Source: CAZTWC01 sp964617105 [NCBI: uncultured Myxococcia bacterium]
Lineage (GTDB): Bacteria; CAZTWC01
Assembly: GCA_964617105.1 (NCBI GenBank)
Contig: CAZTWC010000224.1
Location: 1-6,437 of the forward strand
Reading direction: 5' to 3'
Length of the DNA stretch: 6,437 nt
Below are positions 1-6,437 of this stretch, in pieces. Under the pieces are notes generated by a model, which was given only the letters and a program-made list of their open reading frames with translations, ran no database searches and was not told the origin of the DNA. The first letter of the stretch is position 1; every line of letters begins with the position of its first letter. The position numbers and the translations under genes were made by a program.

Positions 1-145
1 TTGCCTATCTACAACTATTGATTACTCTTGGGATCCTGGACATGTCGATTGGCTCCACAGTCTATTTATTTTATCTATTTGACTTTTCCCCATTAATAGA
101 TAATATTGTATGATAAATTAAAATCGAAATCTTGAAAATTATATT
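1..145. other. Upstream leader region with possible tail of a preceding gene
   Basis: This AT-rich stretch precedes the first confident gene. One plus-strand frame is open from base 3 to a TGA at 111-113 (36 codons, hydrophobic), and another from base 2 to a TGA at 80-82. Either could be the 3' end of a gene starting left of the window, but neither tail is recognisable and both may be chance. The right part holds the promoter listed separately. I see no hairpin with a T-run that would end an upstream transcript. Confidence 0.3.
79..106 (+). promoter_or_regulatory. Putative sigma70-type promoter for the kinase-like gene
   Basis: TTGACT at 79-84 matches five of six bases of the -35 consensus. 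After a 16-base spacer, TAATAT at 101-106 matches four of six bases of the -10 consensus. Transcription would begin near 112-114 and leave a leader of about 50 bases before the TTG start at 164. A closer -10 match, TATGAT at 109-114, lies too far from this -35 to pair with it. The call rests on consensus and position only. Confidence 0.5.
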
Positions 146-152
146 TTGTATG

Positions 153-166
153 AGGAGTTACTCTTG
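153..166 (+). promoter_or_regulatory. Ribosome binding site that fixes a TTG start
   Basis: AGGAG at 153-157 is a strong Shine-Dalgarno sequence, six bases before a TTG at 164-166. The frame is also open from a TTG at 146, but that codon lies upstream of the Shine-Dalgarno and would put the ribosome site inside the coding sequence. Starting at 164 gives a protein beginning MLCYRCGS, the usual layout of N-terminal zinc ribbons in which the first Cys pair comes right after the initiator. An ATG at 150-152 is in another frame that stops early. Confidence 0.7.
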
Positions 167-2203
167 CTCTGTTATAGATGTGGAAGTTACAATTCAGATG
201 ATGTTGATAAATGTCAAAGTTGCGGAATAGAATTCCAACAAAAATCTGCCGCTGATACTACCACAAAATTATCAACCCAGGACAGTGTTGCCGATATCCC
301 CGAGATTTTAAAAGTTGGAGATCTTATAAACAATCGGTACCTGGTAAATAAAATCTTAGGTGCCGGTAATATCGGGGTTGTTTACAGGGTTAAAGATTCT
401 GCTGTTGATGTGGATTTAGCCTTAAAGGCTTTTCCTGCCCGGTTTTTCTCTGCTCAAGAGAACCGTGATAATTTTCAAAATCAATACAAGACTATCCGTG
501 AATTTTCCCACCATAATATTGTTAAACTATACGAATGTGGTTTCCATCAAGAAAACGGATTTGTGACCACGCAGTTTTTAGAAGGTTTGACTTTAGGGAA
601 AATTATCGGTTTGCGCAAAGAGAGAAAAAATGTTTTTGATCTCGATGATATTGAACGATTTTTTGCCCAACTCTGTCAAGCCCTGGAATATACTGGACGG
701 ATTACGGCTCATGGGAATTTACATCCCTTTAACATAATTGTTCAGCCAGATGTATTAAAAATAACCGATTTTGCCATATCAAAAACTATTTCGATTACCC
801 ATTTTGTTGAATCCCAAAAAGATAGTTTGCAGGGGCGATATTTAGCCCCGGAAGTTTTAGCCGGACAAACAGCAACGCCTGCCTCAGATATATATTCTTT
901 GGCAATGATCATGGCAGAAATGCTTACCGGCAAACTATATGACCCCAAGACGCCTTTTAAAATCTCAGAGAACCGTCCAGAATTACCTGAACATCTAGGT
1001 GTAAAACTGGATAAACTGTTTTTACGTTCCATTAACCCAAAAATTGACCAGCGACACCGAAAGGTAAAAGAATTTTTTTCTGAACTAACCTCCATAATTG
1101 AGGAGTATAGATTTATTCCGCCAAAGCCAACTTCAAACCAGGACATTGCCCCAACCCAAATTAGAGAAAATAAAACAAAAACCGTGGCCGCAGAGAAAAC
1201 AAACCAGAAAAAGAAAACCTCATCATTACCCATAATGTTAGCAGCCTTGATTTTGCTGATAATCAGCGGTATTATTTTATATTCAATTATATTTACTAAT
1301 CCGGAGGATAAATCCAAAGTTCAAATTGTTAAAGAAAATAAACAGGTGGTACTACCCGCAATAGCAGAAGAAGTTGTGGATGCAGGAGAGGCAACTTTAG
1401 ATGCGATTGTTGTTGATATCCCGGAAATTACCGCAGAAAAAAGTCAAGATAAACAAGTTAAGAAAGTTGAAGTTACAAGGAAATCGAAAAATAAACCGCA
1501 GAAATCTGCTTCAAAGATAAAAATAATAAAAAGGAAAACCAAGGTTACCCCTAAAAAAGTTGCGCTCATATCCGATAATAAACCGCAAATCGCCCCTATC
1601 GGAAAATGTTTGCCTGGTATGATTTACATCCCTGGCGGCCAATTCAAATTGGGCAGTAGCAGCAGTGACCCTTTGCGTAATTTTGGAGAAATCAATATAA
1701 CTAACGTGGATGTCCCCAACTTTTGTATTGATATTTACGAATATCCAAATACAAAGGGCGGAAAACCGCTGGCTGGATTAAGTTGGTATAAATCTAAACT
1801 CAAGTGTGAGAGCAGAGGTAAAAGATTATGCGCCGAAAAGGAGTGGGAAAAAGCCTGTAAAGGACCGGGGAACTTGCGTTTTCCTTATAGCAATAGTTTC
1901 AATCCTTCTCGTTGCAACACAGAAGACGACAATAACAATGACCGTAATGTCGGTCCCAGTGGAACTTTTGCCGGTTGTCGTTCTGGGTATGGGGTAGCAG
2001 ATATGAGCGGTAATGTGGCTGAATGGACGTCCACCAAATATTCAGATATGATAACCGATAAAGTTTACAAGGGAGGCGATTCCACCCGTCCCGACTATGC
2101 AACCCGCTGTGCAACCAGGTTCAATATGAGACCCGGGGGTTCGGCTGCTATACTGGGCTTCAGGTGTTGTGCCGCTCCAAATGAATCAGAGCCAAAACCA
2201 TAG
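164..2203 (+). CDS. Transmembrane Ser/Thr pseudokinase with N-terminal zinc ribbon and C-terminal FGE-sulfatase domain
   Basis: A 679-residue protein, numbered from the TTG at 164. Residues 3-20 form a zinc ribbon with two CxxC pairs (Cys3/6, Cys17/20). Residues about 58-315 are a Hanks-type kinase fold. It has the glycine loop GAGNIGVVY (66-74), Lys88, an APE motif (228-230) and SDIYSL around Asp242. The catalytic loop reads HGNLHPFN (183-190), so the HRD Asp is Asn185. The DFG motif reads DFA (202-204). ATP might still bind, but phosphotransfer is doubtful. A single hydrophobic helix at about 355-377 is followed by a Lys-rich linker to about 478. Residues about 479-671 match the FGE-sulfatase/SUMF1 (C-type-lectin-like) fold, with GMIYIPGGQF, GKRLCAEKEWEKAC, DMSGNVAEW and LGFRC. 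The domain has ten cysteines, but none at the catalytic pair positions after KGGD (636-639). Predicted topology is kinase in the cytosol and FGE domain in the periplasm. Kinase-FGE fusions are known in bacteria. The role here is inferred to be signalling, sensing or scaffolding. A secreted binding protein follows 47 bases downstream. Confidence 0.88.
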   Translation: MLCYRCGSYNSDDVDKCQSCGIEFQQKSAADTTTKLSTQDSVADIPEILKVGDLINNRYLVNKILGAGNIGVVYRVKDSAVDVDLALKAFPARFFSAQENRDNFQNQYKTIREFSHHNIVKLYECGFHQENGFVTTQFLEGLTLGKIIGLRKERKNVFDLDDIERFFAQLCQALEYTGRITAHGNLHPFNIIVQPDVLKITDFAISKTISITHFVESQKDSLQGRYLAPEVLAGQTATPASDIYSLAMIMAEMLTGKLYDPKTPFKISENRPELPEHLGVKLDKLFLRSINPKIDQRHRKVKEFFSELTSIIEEYRFIPPKPTSNQDIAPTQIRENKTKTVAAEKTNQKKKTSSLPIMLAALILLIISGIILYSIIFTNPEDKSKVQIVKENKQVVLPAIAEEVVDAGEATLDAIVVDIPEITAEKSQDKQVKKVEVTRKSKNKPQKSASKIKIIKRKTKVTPKKVALISDNKPQIAPIGKCLPGMIYIPGGQFKLGSSSSDPLRNFGEINITNVDVPNFCIDIYEYPNTKGGKPLAGLSWYKSKLKCESRGKRLCAEKEWEKACKGPGNLRFPYSNSFNPSRCNTEDDNNNDRNVGPSGTFAGCRSGYGVADMSGNVAEWTSTKYSDMITDKVYKGGDSTRPDYATRCATRFNMRPGGSAAILGFRCCAAPNESEPKP

Positions 2204-2240
2204 TATTTATTTTTATTGCGGGCTTAAAAAGGTTCATCCG

Positions 2241-2246
2241 TGAGGT
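2241..2246 (+). promoter_or_regulatory. Ribosome binding site of the substrate-binding protein gene
   Basis: TGAGGT, with a GAGG core, lies four bases before the ATG at 2251 in the 47-base gap after the upstream stop. It supports this ATG as the start. No terminator hairpin or clear promoter is seen in the gap, so co-transcription with the upstream kinase-like gene is likely. Confidence 0.6.
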
Positions 2247-2250
2247 TGAT

Positions 2251-3207
2251 ATGAAAAAAACTTTCTTAAAACTTCTGACCATAATGTGTACCCTGGGGCT
2301 AGTTCTTTTATTGCCTCTACTAGTCCAGGCTAAAACTGTGGCAGTGGTAAAAAGTCATAGTTTAAGTAGTTATAATCATGTTCTGACAGGTTTTTCGGTG
2401 GACAGCAAAGCATCCATCGTGGAATACGATATGAAAAATGACCTGAGTCGGGGCAAAAAGATATTTAAAATTTTAAACACTAAAGAAAAAAAGCCGGATT
2501 TGGTTATTGCAATCGGCCCATCTGCTGCCAATATGGCCAAGCGGGAAATATCCGATATTCCGATTATCTTTTGCATGGTACCCAATCTGGAAAAATATGA
2601 TCTCTCTGCCGACAATATTACGGGAATTACTTTGCAATTACCGGTAAAGACCCAATTAGCCACCCTGAAAACTTTGGCTCCCAAAATTCGAAATGTGGGG
2701 GTTGTGTACAATCCTAAATACACCCAGAAACTTATCAACCTGGCCATGGAATCTTCCACCCAGTTAGGCATGACCCTAATTCCCGCCAAGGTTGATTCTG
2801 CCACGGATGTTCCCATGGCTACCAGAGCCTTTTTAGGGAAAATCGATGCCCTTTGGATGGTAGCGGATAAAACCGTTTTAAATGCCAGGTCTTTTAGGAC
2901 TCTACTGGAGTTCACCTGGAATCACAAGATCCCTTTTTTCTCCTTTTCTCATAAATTGGTAGAAGCCGGCGCCCTGGTTTCACTTTCACCAGACTACTTA
3001 AAGATCGGCCGCCAGGCTGCTAAAATTTCCAACAAAATCCTATTTGACGGCCTAAGTCCCAAACTGATTCCAATTGCCACTCCAGACAGCCTGGATATTG
3101 CCCTGAATCTTTCAACCGCCAAAAGAATTGGGGTTGAATGTGACCTGGCCCTGGAGATTTTTACTTTTGCGGCGGTTAAGCAGTACAGGATAAGAGTATA
3201 TAAGTAG
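2251..3207 (+). CDS. Periplasmic ABC-type substrate-binding protein, PF04392 family (orphan)
   Basis: A 318-residue protein. Residues 1-27 are a classic Sec signal peptide: MKK, a long leucine-rich core, and a VQA cleavage motif before Lys28. Cys13 lies inside the core without a proper lipobox, so a soluble periplasmic form is expected. The mature part follows the PF04392 (ABC_sub_bind, TrpX-like) pattern of two alpha/beta lobes. Recognisable segments are KPDLVIAIGPSAA (81-93), IPIIFCMVPN (103-112), NITGITLQLP (122-131), the second-lobe opening RNVGVVYNP (147-155), a VSLSPDYLKIGRQAA segment (243-257), and the terminal NLSTAKRIGVE (286-296). Length is typical of the family. Ligands in this family include amino acids and other small molecules; the ligand here cannot be read from sequence. 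No permease or ATPase gene is adjacent. The upstream gene is a membrane pseudokinase and the downstream gene is convergent selB, so the protein may work as a sensor partner or with a remote transporter. Confidence 0.85.
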   Translation: MKKTFLKLLTIMCTLGLVLLLPLLVQAKTVAVVKSHSLSSYNHVLTGFSVDSKASIVEYDMKNDLSRGKKIFKILNTKEKKPDLVIAIGPSAANMAKREISDIPIIFCMVPNLEKYDLSADNITGITLQLPVKTQLATLKTLAPKIRNVGVVYNPKYTQKLINLAMESSTQLGMTLIPAKVDSATDVPMATRAFLGKIDALWMVADKTVLNARSFRTLLEFTWNHKIPFFSFSHKLVEAGALVSLSPDYLKIGRQAAKISNKILFDGLSPKLIPIATPDSLDIALNLSTAKRIGVECDLALEIFTFAAVKQYRIRVYK

Positions 3208-3228
3208 AAGAATTCGGCTGCATCCCGG

Positions 3229-3255
3229 CTAACCACTCTAACCACTCTAACCACT
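3229..3255. repeat. Three perfect 9-bp tandem copies spanning the selB stop codon
   Basis: The plus-strand unit CTAACCACT occurs three times without change at 3229-3237, 3238-3246 and 3247-3255. Read on the minus strand, each unit is AGT GGT TAG. The last two sense codons and stop of selB are the first copy. The next two copies lie in frame behind it and give two more Ser-Gly-stop units. The array ends inside the selB coding sequence and fills most of the 39-base gap between the convergent genes. Confidence 0.9.
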
Positions 3256-5154
3256 CCCCCTTAACACTCTTTTATTGTCTGGTATTCTCAGGGTGACTCT
3301 CTGGCGGTCAAAGTATTCTGCCAAAGGGATGGAATATTTACGCGAAAGGTTGGTTATTGATTTAAATTCCTGGGTGGTCAGGTATTTATTTTGAGACAGA
3401 TGCTTTCTAATTTTATTTTCAATCTCTTTTAAATGAGCGGGTAAAAAACATAGATGATCGATTATTACTATTTTGCCGTCATTAGTTAATTGACCAGCCA
3501 ATTGCTTAAGATCTTTTTCCGGCAACTTAAGAGATTCCATCAATTCTTTCTCGGTTGGAGGCTTATCTTTCCGATTTCCCACCATCTCCAGGATGGAACC
3601 AACTACTTTTTTTCCGCCGGCATTATGTCCAGCCATTCTTAAACCATTATCCTCAAATTCGATTTTTTTTATGGTTTTGAGATGGAATATTGCCAACTCA
3701 ATCGCTCCGGGCTTGATTTTGGAAAATTTGCTGTTGAGTTGATTTTTTTCCATAACCAAAGTGTAGGGATTTTGTTTATGAAAATCAGATAGTTCTTGAA
3801 AAATATCGTCAGACAGTTTTTCCAGATGCCGGTGGTGGATAAAAAAGGAATTTTCTATCTGAAAGATTTTTTGGTCATTTAGTAATTGGGACACCAGGTT
3901 TTCTATTTTCTTTTTGAATAATCTGGTTCTGACCTCTATCTCCAATCTGTTTATACCCTGGAGACCATTTAAATAAACTATCTTTTCAACTCTTTGAACA
4001 GAGTGGGGAGATGATAGAACCGCTAAACTTTCTTTCTTTTCCTGGCGAAAACGTCGTTTGATTTTTTGGCCCATCGGATCAAGGATAACACCGCCACCAA
4101 TAGTGTACCCGTGGTTTTTCCGGGCGGTAAATCCTCTTAGAATAAAGTGTTCACCCGCTAAAGTAACCAGAGGAGGGCTGCATCTCAACTGTACAAAGGC
4201 TTTCTGTCCCGGAGACATTTGTTGACCTTGTAGCATTAAAACCGTGGCCATTACTTGAGCCGTACCGGTATGTAGCGATAAGGTGGTGCGGTTTTTAATA
4301 CTCTTGGCAATGGGGAGTAATTGTAAACGGCAGTCAAGAGTATCTGAGAGAGAGCAGCGCTGGTGGCCGGTTAATACCGCCCCTCGGGTGATAATATTTT
4401 TACTGATACCCTGCAGGTTGACGGCACCCCGTTGTCCTGGCAGGAGCAGGTTAACCGGATCTCCATGATTTTGCAAACCCCTGACTCTTACCGCCAGGTT
4501 ATGAGGAAGTATATCCACCAGATCGTTACCAGTTATAGATCCGGATATAACCGTACCGGTTACTACAGTACCAAACCCTTTAATGGTAAAAACCCGGTCA
4601 ATGGGCATAAAAAAGATACCGTCTTGGGGACGTTCCGGCATGGATTGCAAACAAGTAGAAATTTGGGCAATTAAATCATCTTTGCCGTTTCCACTTACGG
4701 CGGAGAACTCAACTATAGAGGCATCTTTAAGAAATGTAGTTGCAAATTTCTCAATGATTTCCGCCTTAACCATCTCCAGCCATTCTTCATCTACCAGATC
4801 GGTTTTGGTAATGACAATTATCCCTTTTTTAACCCCCAGCAGTTGGCATATATCCAGATGCTCCATGGTCTGGGGCATTATTCCTTCATCTGCTGCAATG
4901 ACAAATAATACCAGGTCTATACCGGATGCTCCGGCGACCATATTGCGGACAAATTTTTCGTGACCAGGAACATCCACAATACTAAGGCAAATATCTTTGT
5001 CAAGTTGGGCATGAGCATAACCCAGGTCGATGGTGATACCCCGTTTCTGCTCTTCAGCCAGCCGGTCGGTGTTTATCCCGGTAATAGTTTTTACCATGGC
5101 GGTTTTGCCATGATCAATGTGTCCGGCAGTGCCGATAACAACTCTTTTTTTCAT
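3247..5154 (-). CDS. selB: Selenocysteine-specific translation elongation factor SelB
   Basis: A 635-residue GTPase that delivers selenocysteyl-tRNA to the ribosome at UGA codons marked by an mRNA SECIS hairpin. The G domain motifs are G1 GHIDHGKT (11-18), switch I GITIDLG (39-45), G3 DVPGHE (61-66), G4 TKTD (116-119) and G5 SAVSG (151-155). Domain II starts at about 178 (PIDRVFTIKGFGTVVTGT) and domain III spans about 265-360. The remaining roughly 260 residues are the winged-helix array that binds SECIS RNA. It ends in the SelB-typical LSRKYSIPLAEYFDRQRVTLRI (split around 603-624). Length is close to E. coli SelB (614, from family knowledge). The ATG at 5152-5154 overlaps the recO stop in an ATGA, and no strong Shine-Dalgarno is seen, so translation is probably coupled to recO. 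Its presence implies that selA, selC, selD and selenoprotein genes exist elsewhere in the genome; none is in this window. The stop codon lies in a 9-bp tandem repeat. Confidence 0.97.
   Translation of the reverse strand: MKKRVVIGTAGHIDHGKTAMVKTITGINTDRLAEEQKRGITIDLGYAHAQLDKDICLSIVDVPGHEKFVRNMVAGASGIDLVLFVIAADEGIMPQTMEHLDICQLLGVKKGIIVITKTDLVDEEWLEMVKAEIIEKFATTFLKDASIVEFSAVSGNGKDDLIAQISTCLQSMPERPQDGIFFMPIDRVFTIKGFGTVVTGTVISGSITGNDLVDILPHNLAVRVRGLQNHGDPVNLLLPGQRGAVNLQGISKNIITRGAVLTGHQRCSLSDTLDCRLQLLPIAKSIKNRTTLSLHTGTAQVMATVLMLQGQQMSPGQKAFVQLRCSPPLVTLAGEHFILRGFTARKNHGYTIGGGVILDPMGQKIKRRFRQEKKESLAVLSSPHSVQRVEKIVYLNGLQGINRLEIEVRTRLFKKKIENLVSQLLNDQKIFQIENSFFIHHRHLEKLSDDIFQELSDFHKQNPYTLVMEKNQLNSKFSKIKPGAIELAIFHLKTIKKIEFEDNGLRMAGHNAGGKKVVGSILEMVGNRKDKPPTEKELMESLKLPEKDLKQLAGQLTNDGKIVIIDHLCFLPAHLKEIENKIRKHLSQNKYLTTQEFKSITNLSRKYSIPLAEYFDRQRVTLRIPDNKRVLRGSG
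5151..5154 (-). promoter_or_regulatory. ATGA start/stop overlap coupling recO and selB
   Basis: On the minus strand ATGA holds both the selB initiator ATG and the recO stop TGA. Upstream there is only a weak CGGT-like match to a ribosome site, which favours coupled translation. Confidence 0.7.
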
Positions 5155-5987
5155 AAAACCGATATTAAAAACTTAAAATTTTTAACCTCTTTTTCAATAG
5201 TGTAAGTTATGTATTGATTAAAGGTGTAAAGAAAAGGAAAAAAAATATTCTGGTTGTCTTGCCAACAATTTTCCAGAAATTCTATGGCTTTTGTCCAAAA
5301 TTGACCTAAGCGGTCTCTATCGGATTGTTCAAACAAGTTCAAAGATTGTATATCAAAGCAAAAAGAGATACTTTTGTTGATAGCCAGCAAAAGATCTCCC
5401 GGCAGAGTATATTTGCTGGCAGATGGAGAGGGCTCGCACCATCTGCAAAGGATACCACCAGAAGATGGCTGCAAATAGTATGTATGCCCGCAATTAACAG
5501 GAGTTTTACAGGACAGGCAGATGTCCATGTTGGGAGATACGCCGCTATGGATCAAAAGGGATACCATAGAAAAAGCCAAGATGGATTCAATTTTAAACCC
5601 GTTTTCCAATAGAATATAGGCGGCAAACAGGGAGGTGAAAATATCCTGACATGGCAGTGATTCATGAGTAAATTCTTTGGTTATTTCGGTCAGATATGCG
5701 GCAACCGCTATTCGGTTAATGTGGCTTCTTATTTTTTTATTAATCCATACATAGTTGGCGTTATGCAGCCGGACCAGGTTTGATTTACTTCGGGAGGCCA
5801 ACTCTACGTTCAATAGGTTAAAAGGCTCAAAACAACCGGCAAACCTTTTACGGCTCTGGCGAGCCCCCAGGGCAATTGCCGAACGGACGCCATCTTTCCA
5901 GGTCAACAGGTTTATGATTTTATGGTTATCGCCATAATTTACTGAATTGAGCAAAAATGCCCTGGTAGAAATATTATCTTCTTTCAT
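5151..5987 (-). CDS. recO: DNA repair protein RecO
   Basis: A 278-residue protein of the RecFOR recombination-repair pathway. In this family RecO binds SSB and single-stranded DNA and, with RecR, loads RecA. The N-terminal part (about 5-80) has the RecO OB-fold pattern: TRAFLLNSVNYGDNHKIINL, then GVRSAIALGARQSRKRFAG, then EPFNLLNVEL. A helical domain follows, with a four-cysteine zinc finger, CLSC at 157-160 and CRWC at 181-184, separated by the typical glycine-rich SSGGILC stretch. Length is slightly above the common 240-250. The preferred start is the ATG at 5985-5987, whose A is also the last base of the mgtE stop (TGATG). An in-frame TTG just upstream would add one residue. No Shine-Dalgarno precedes it, so translation by re-initiation after mgtE is likely. 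Its own stop overlaps the selB start by four bases. Confidence 0.93.
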   Translation of the reverse strand: MKEDNISTRAFLLNSVNYGDNHKIINLLTWKDGVRSAIALGARQSRKRFAGCFEPFNLLNVELASRSKSNLVRLHNANYVWINKKIRSHINRIAVAAYLTEITKEFTHESLPCQDIFTSLFAAYILLENGFKIESILAFSMVSLLIHSGVSPNMDICLSCKTPVNCGHTYYLQPSSGGILCRWCEPSPSASKYTLPGDLLLAINKSISFCFDIQSLNLFEQSDRDRLGQFWTKAIEFLENCWQDNQNIFFPFLYTFNQYITYTIEKEVKNFKFLISVL

Positions 5988-5989
5988 CA
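5985..5989 (-). promoter_or_regulatory. TGATG stop/start overlap coupling mgtE and recO
   Basis: On the minus strand the mgtE stop TGA (5989-5987) and the recO start ATG (5987-5985) share one A. The preceding bases are a T-rich run with no Shine-Dalgarno, so termination followed by re-initiation is the likely way recO is translated. Confidence 0.65.
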
Positions 5990-6437
5990 AGTTAAAAAAA
6001 GCACCGCCAGATTGAGGTAGATAAGCACCCCGATTATATCAATTAAAGTTGAAACAAAAGGTCCGGAAGCAATGGTTGGGTCGAAATTGAATCTGGCAAA
6101 ACAGACCGGTAAAACTGAGCCTATTAAAGAGGAAAAGATCATTGACACCATCATTGATAATCCTACCAGCAATCCGGTTAGAGATGAGTTGGTCATTTGC
6201 AAATGTCCAAAAATGCCGAGCATCAGACCATATACTAATCCTAAAATACTGCTAATAACTAACTGCTTGCCTAAAACTTTTGGCAACTGTCCGATAATCC
6301 TACCAGTGGAAAGGCCACGAATAACCATGGTGCTCGATTGGGCGGCGATATTACCACCCATACCAATAATAACCGGGATAAAAGCGGCTAAAAATGGCAT
6401 AACCCGAATATATTTTTCATAATCCATTATGATAAAA
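5987..6437 (-). CDS. mgtE: Magnesium transporter MgtE, C-terminal membrane domain (5' end beyond the window)
   Basis: Only the 3' part of the gene is present. The frame stays open through the right edge, and the ATG at 6425-6427 is probably internal, because full MgtE proteins have about 450 residues and carry cytosolic N and CBS domains before this region. Numbering from that internal Met, the visible part contains the family signature FIPVIIGMGGNIAAQSST (16-33), then RGLSTGRI. Membrane helices lie at about 55-75, 83-108 and 124-145. FDPTIASGPFVSTLIDIIG (115-133) carries Asp116 and Asp130, which match the pore-region aspartates of Thermus MgtE. It is an inner-membrane Mg2+ channel/transporter. 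The stop shares one base with the recO start. Whether the N and CBS regulatory domains are present cannot be seen. Confidence 0.93.
   Translation of the reverse strand, partial: FIIMDYEKYIRVMPFLAAFIPVIIGMGGNIAAQSSTMVIRGLSTGRIIGQLPKVLGKQLVISSILGLVYGLMLGIFGHLQMTNSSLTGLLVGLSMMVSMIFSSLIGSVLPVCFARFNFDPTIASGPFVSTLIDIIGVLIYLNLAVLFLT

Noticed and set aside
150-230. ATG at 150-152 as a start codon
   Set aside because: Its frame stops after about 26 codons and it does not encode the zinc ribbon or kinase. It overlaps the ribosome site of the true TTG start.
742-1317. Minus-strand open frame of 191 codons
   Set aside because: It is entirely antisense to the kinase domain, transmembrane and linker codons of the well-supported gene, with no recognisable family. 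It is a shadow frame.
1598-2203. FGE/C-type-lectin domain as a diversity-generating retroelement target
   Set aside because: Such domains can be retroelement targets, and there is an Asn-rich patch, but no reverse transcriptase or template repeat is present in the window and the C-terminus looks conserved for the family.
3208-3246. Bidirectional intrinsic terminator between the convergent genes
   Set aside because: I found no GC-rich hairpin followed by a T-run on either strand. The similar CGGCT segments are direct and not inverted repeats.
2994-3254. Minus-strand open frame reaching into the tandem repeat (86 codons)
   Set aside because: It is antisense to the end of the substrate-binding protein gene. 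Its start and VRVVRVV-like beginning are produced by the 9-bp repeat, and it shows no domain or ribosome site.
5419-5446. Inverted repeat GCAGATGG / CCATCTGC with a 12-base loop
   Set aside because: It lies inside recO over the zinc-finger codons, has no T-run, and 8-bp arms of this kind are expected by chance a few times in a window this size.

Overview
The window looks like a chromosomal segment of a moderately AT-rich Gram-negative bacterium. A selenium-decoding elongation factor, a kinase-like protein fused to a formylglycine-generating-enzyme (FGE)-like domain, and a secreted PF04392-type binding protein suggest a Desulfobacterota (former Deltaproteobacteria) lineage. That assignment is inferred from gene content and not proven.

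Layout. Two plus-strand genes fill the left half. A sigma70-like promoter near 79-106 precedes a membrane protein at 164-2203. This protein has an N-terminal zinc ribbon, a Ser/Thr-kinase-fold domain, one transmembrane helix, a lysine-rich linker and a C-terminal FGE-sulfatase domain. A secreted ABC-type substrate-binding protein follows 47 bases later (2251-3207). Three minus-strand genes fill the right half. In transcription order they are the 3' part of mgtE (Mg2+ channel, running off the right edge), recO (DNA repair) and selB (selenocysteine-specific elongation factor). The two blocks converge at about 3208-3246, and no clear intrinsic terminator is visible there.

How the genes work together. 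The minus-strand genes are packed with overlapping stop and start codons: TGATG at mgtE/recO and ATGA at recO/selB. This points to one translationally coupled transcript joining ion homeostasis, recombination repair and selenoprotein synthesis. These are housekeeping functions with no obvious common pathway. The plus-strand pair looks like a self-contained bicistron. It has its own promoter, and no ABC permease or ATPase lies between it and the convergent operon. The kinase-like protein has lost the catalytic Asp of the HRD motif (HGN) and the Gly of DFG (DFA). Its FGE domain lacks the catalytic cysteine pair. It therefore looks like a transmembrane pseudokinase/lectin-fold receptor or scaffold, possibly coupled to the periplasmic binding protein encoded beside it.

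The most noteworthy points are this doubly degenerate pseudokinase-FGE protein, its pairing with an orphan binding protein, and a 9-bp tandem triplication that contains the selB stop codon and gives three in-frame stops in a row. I see no RNA genes, CRISPR arrays, insertion sequences or phage genes.
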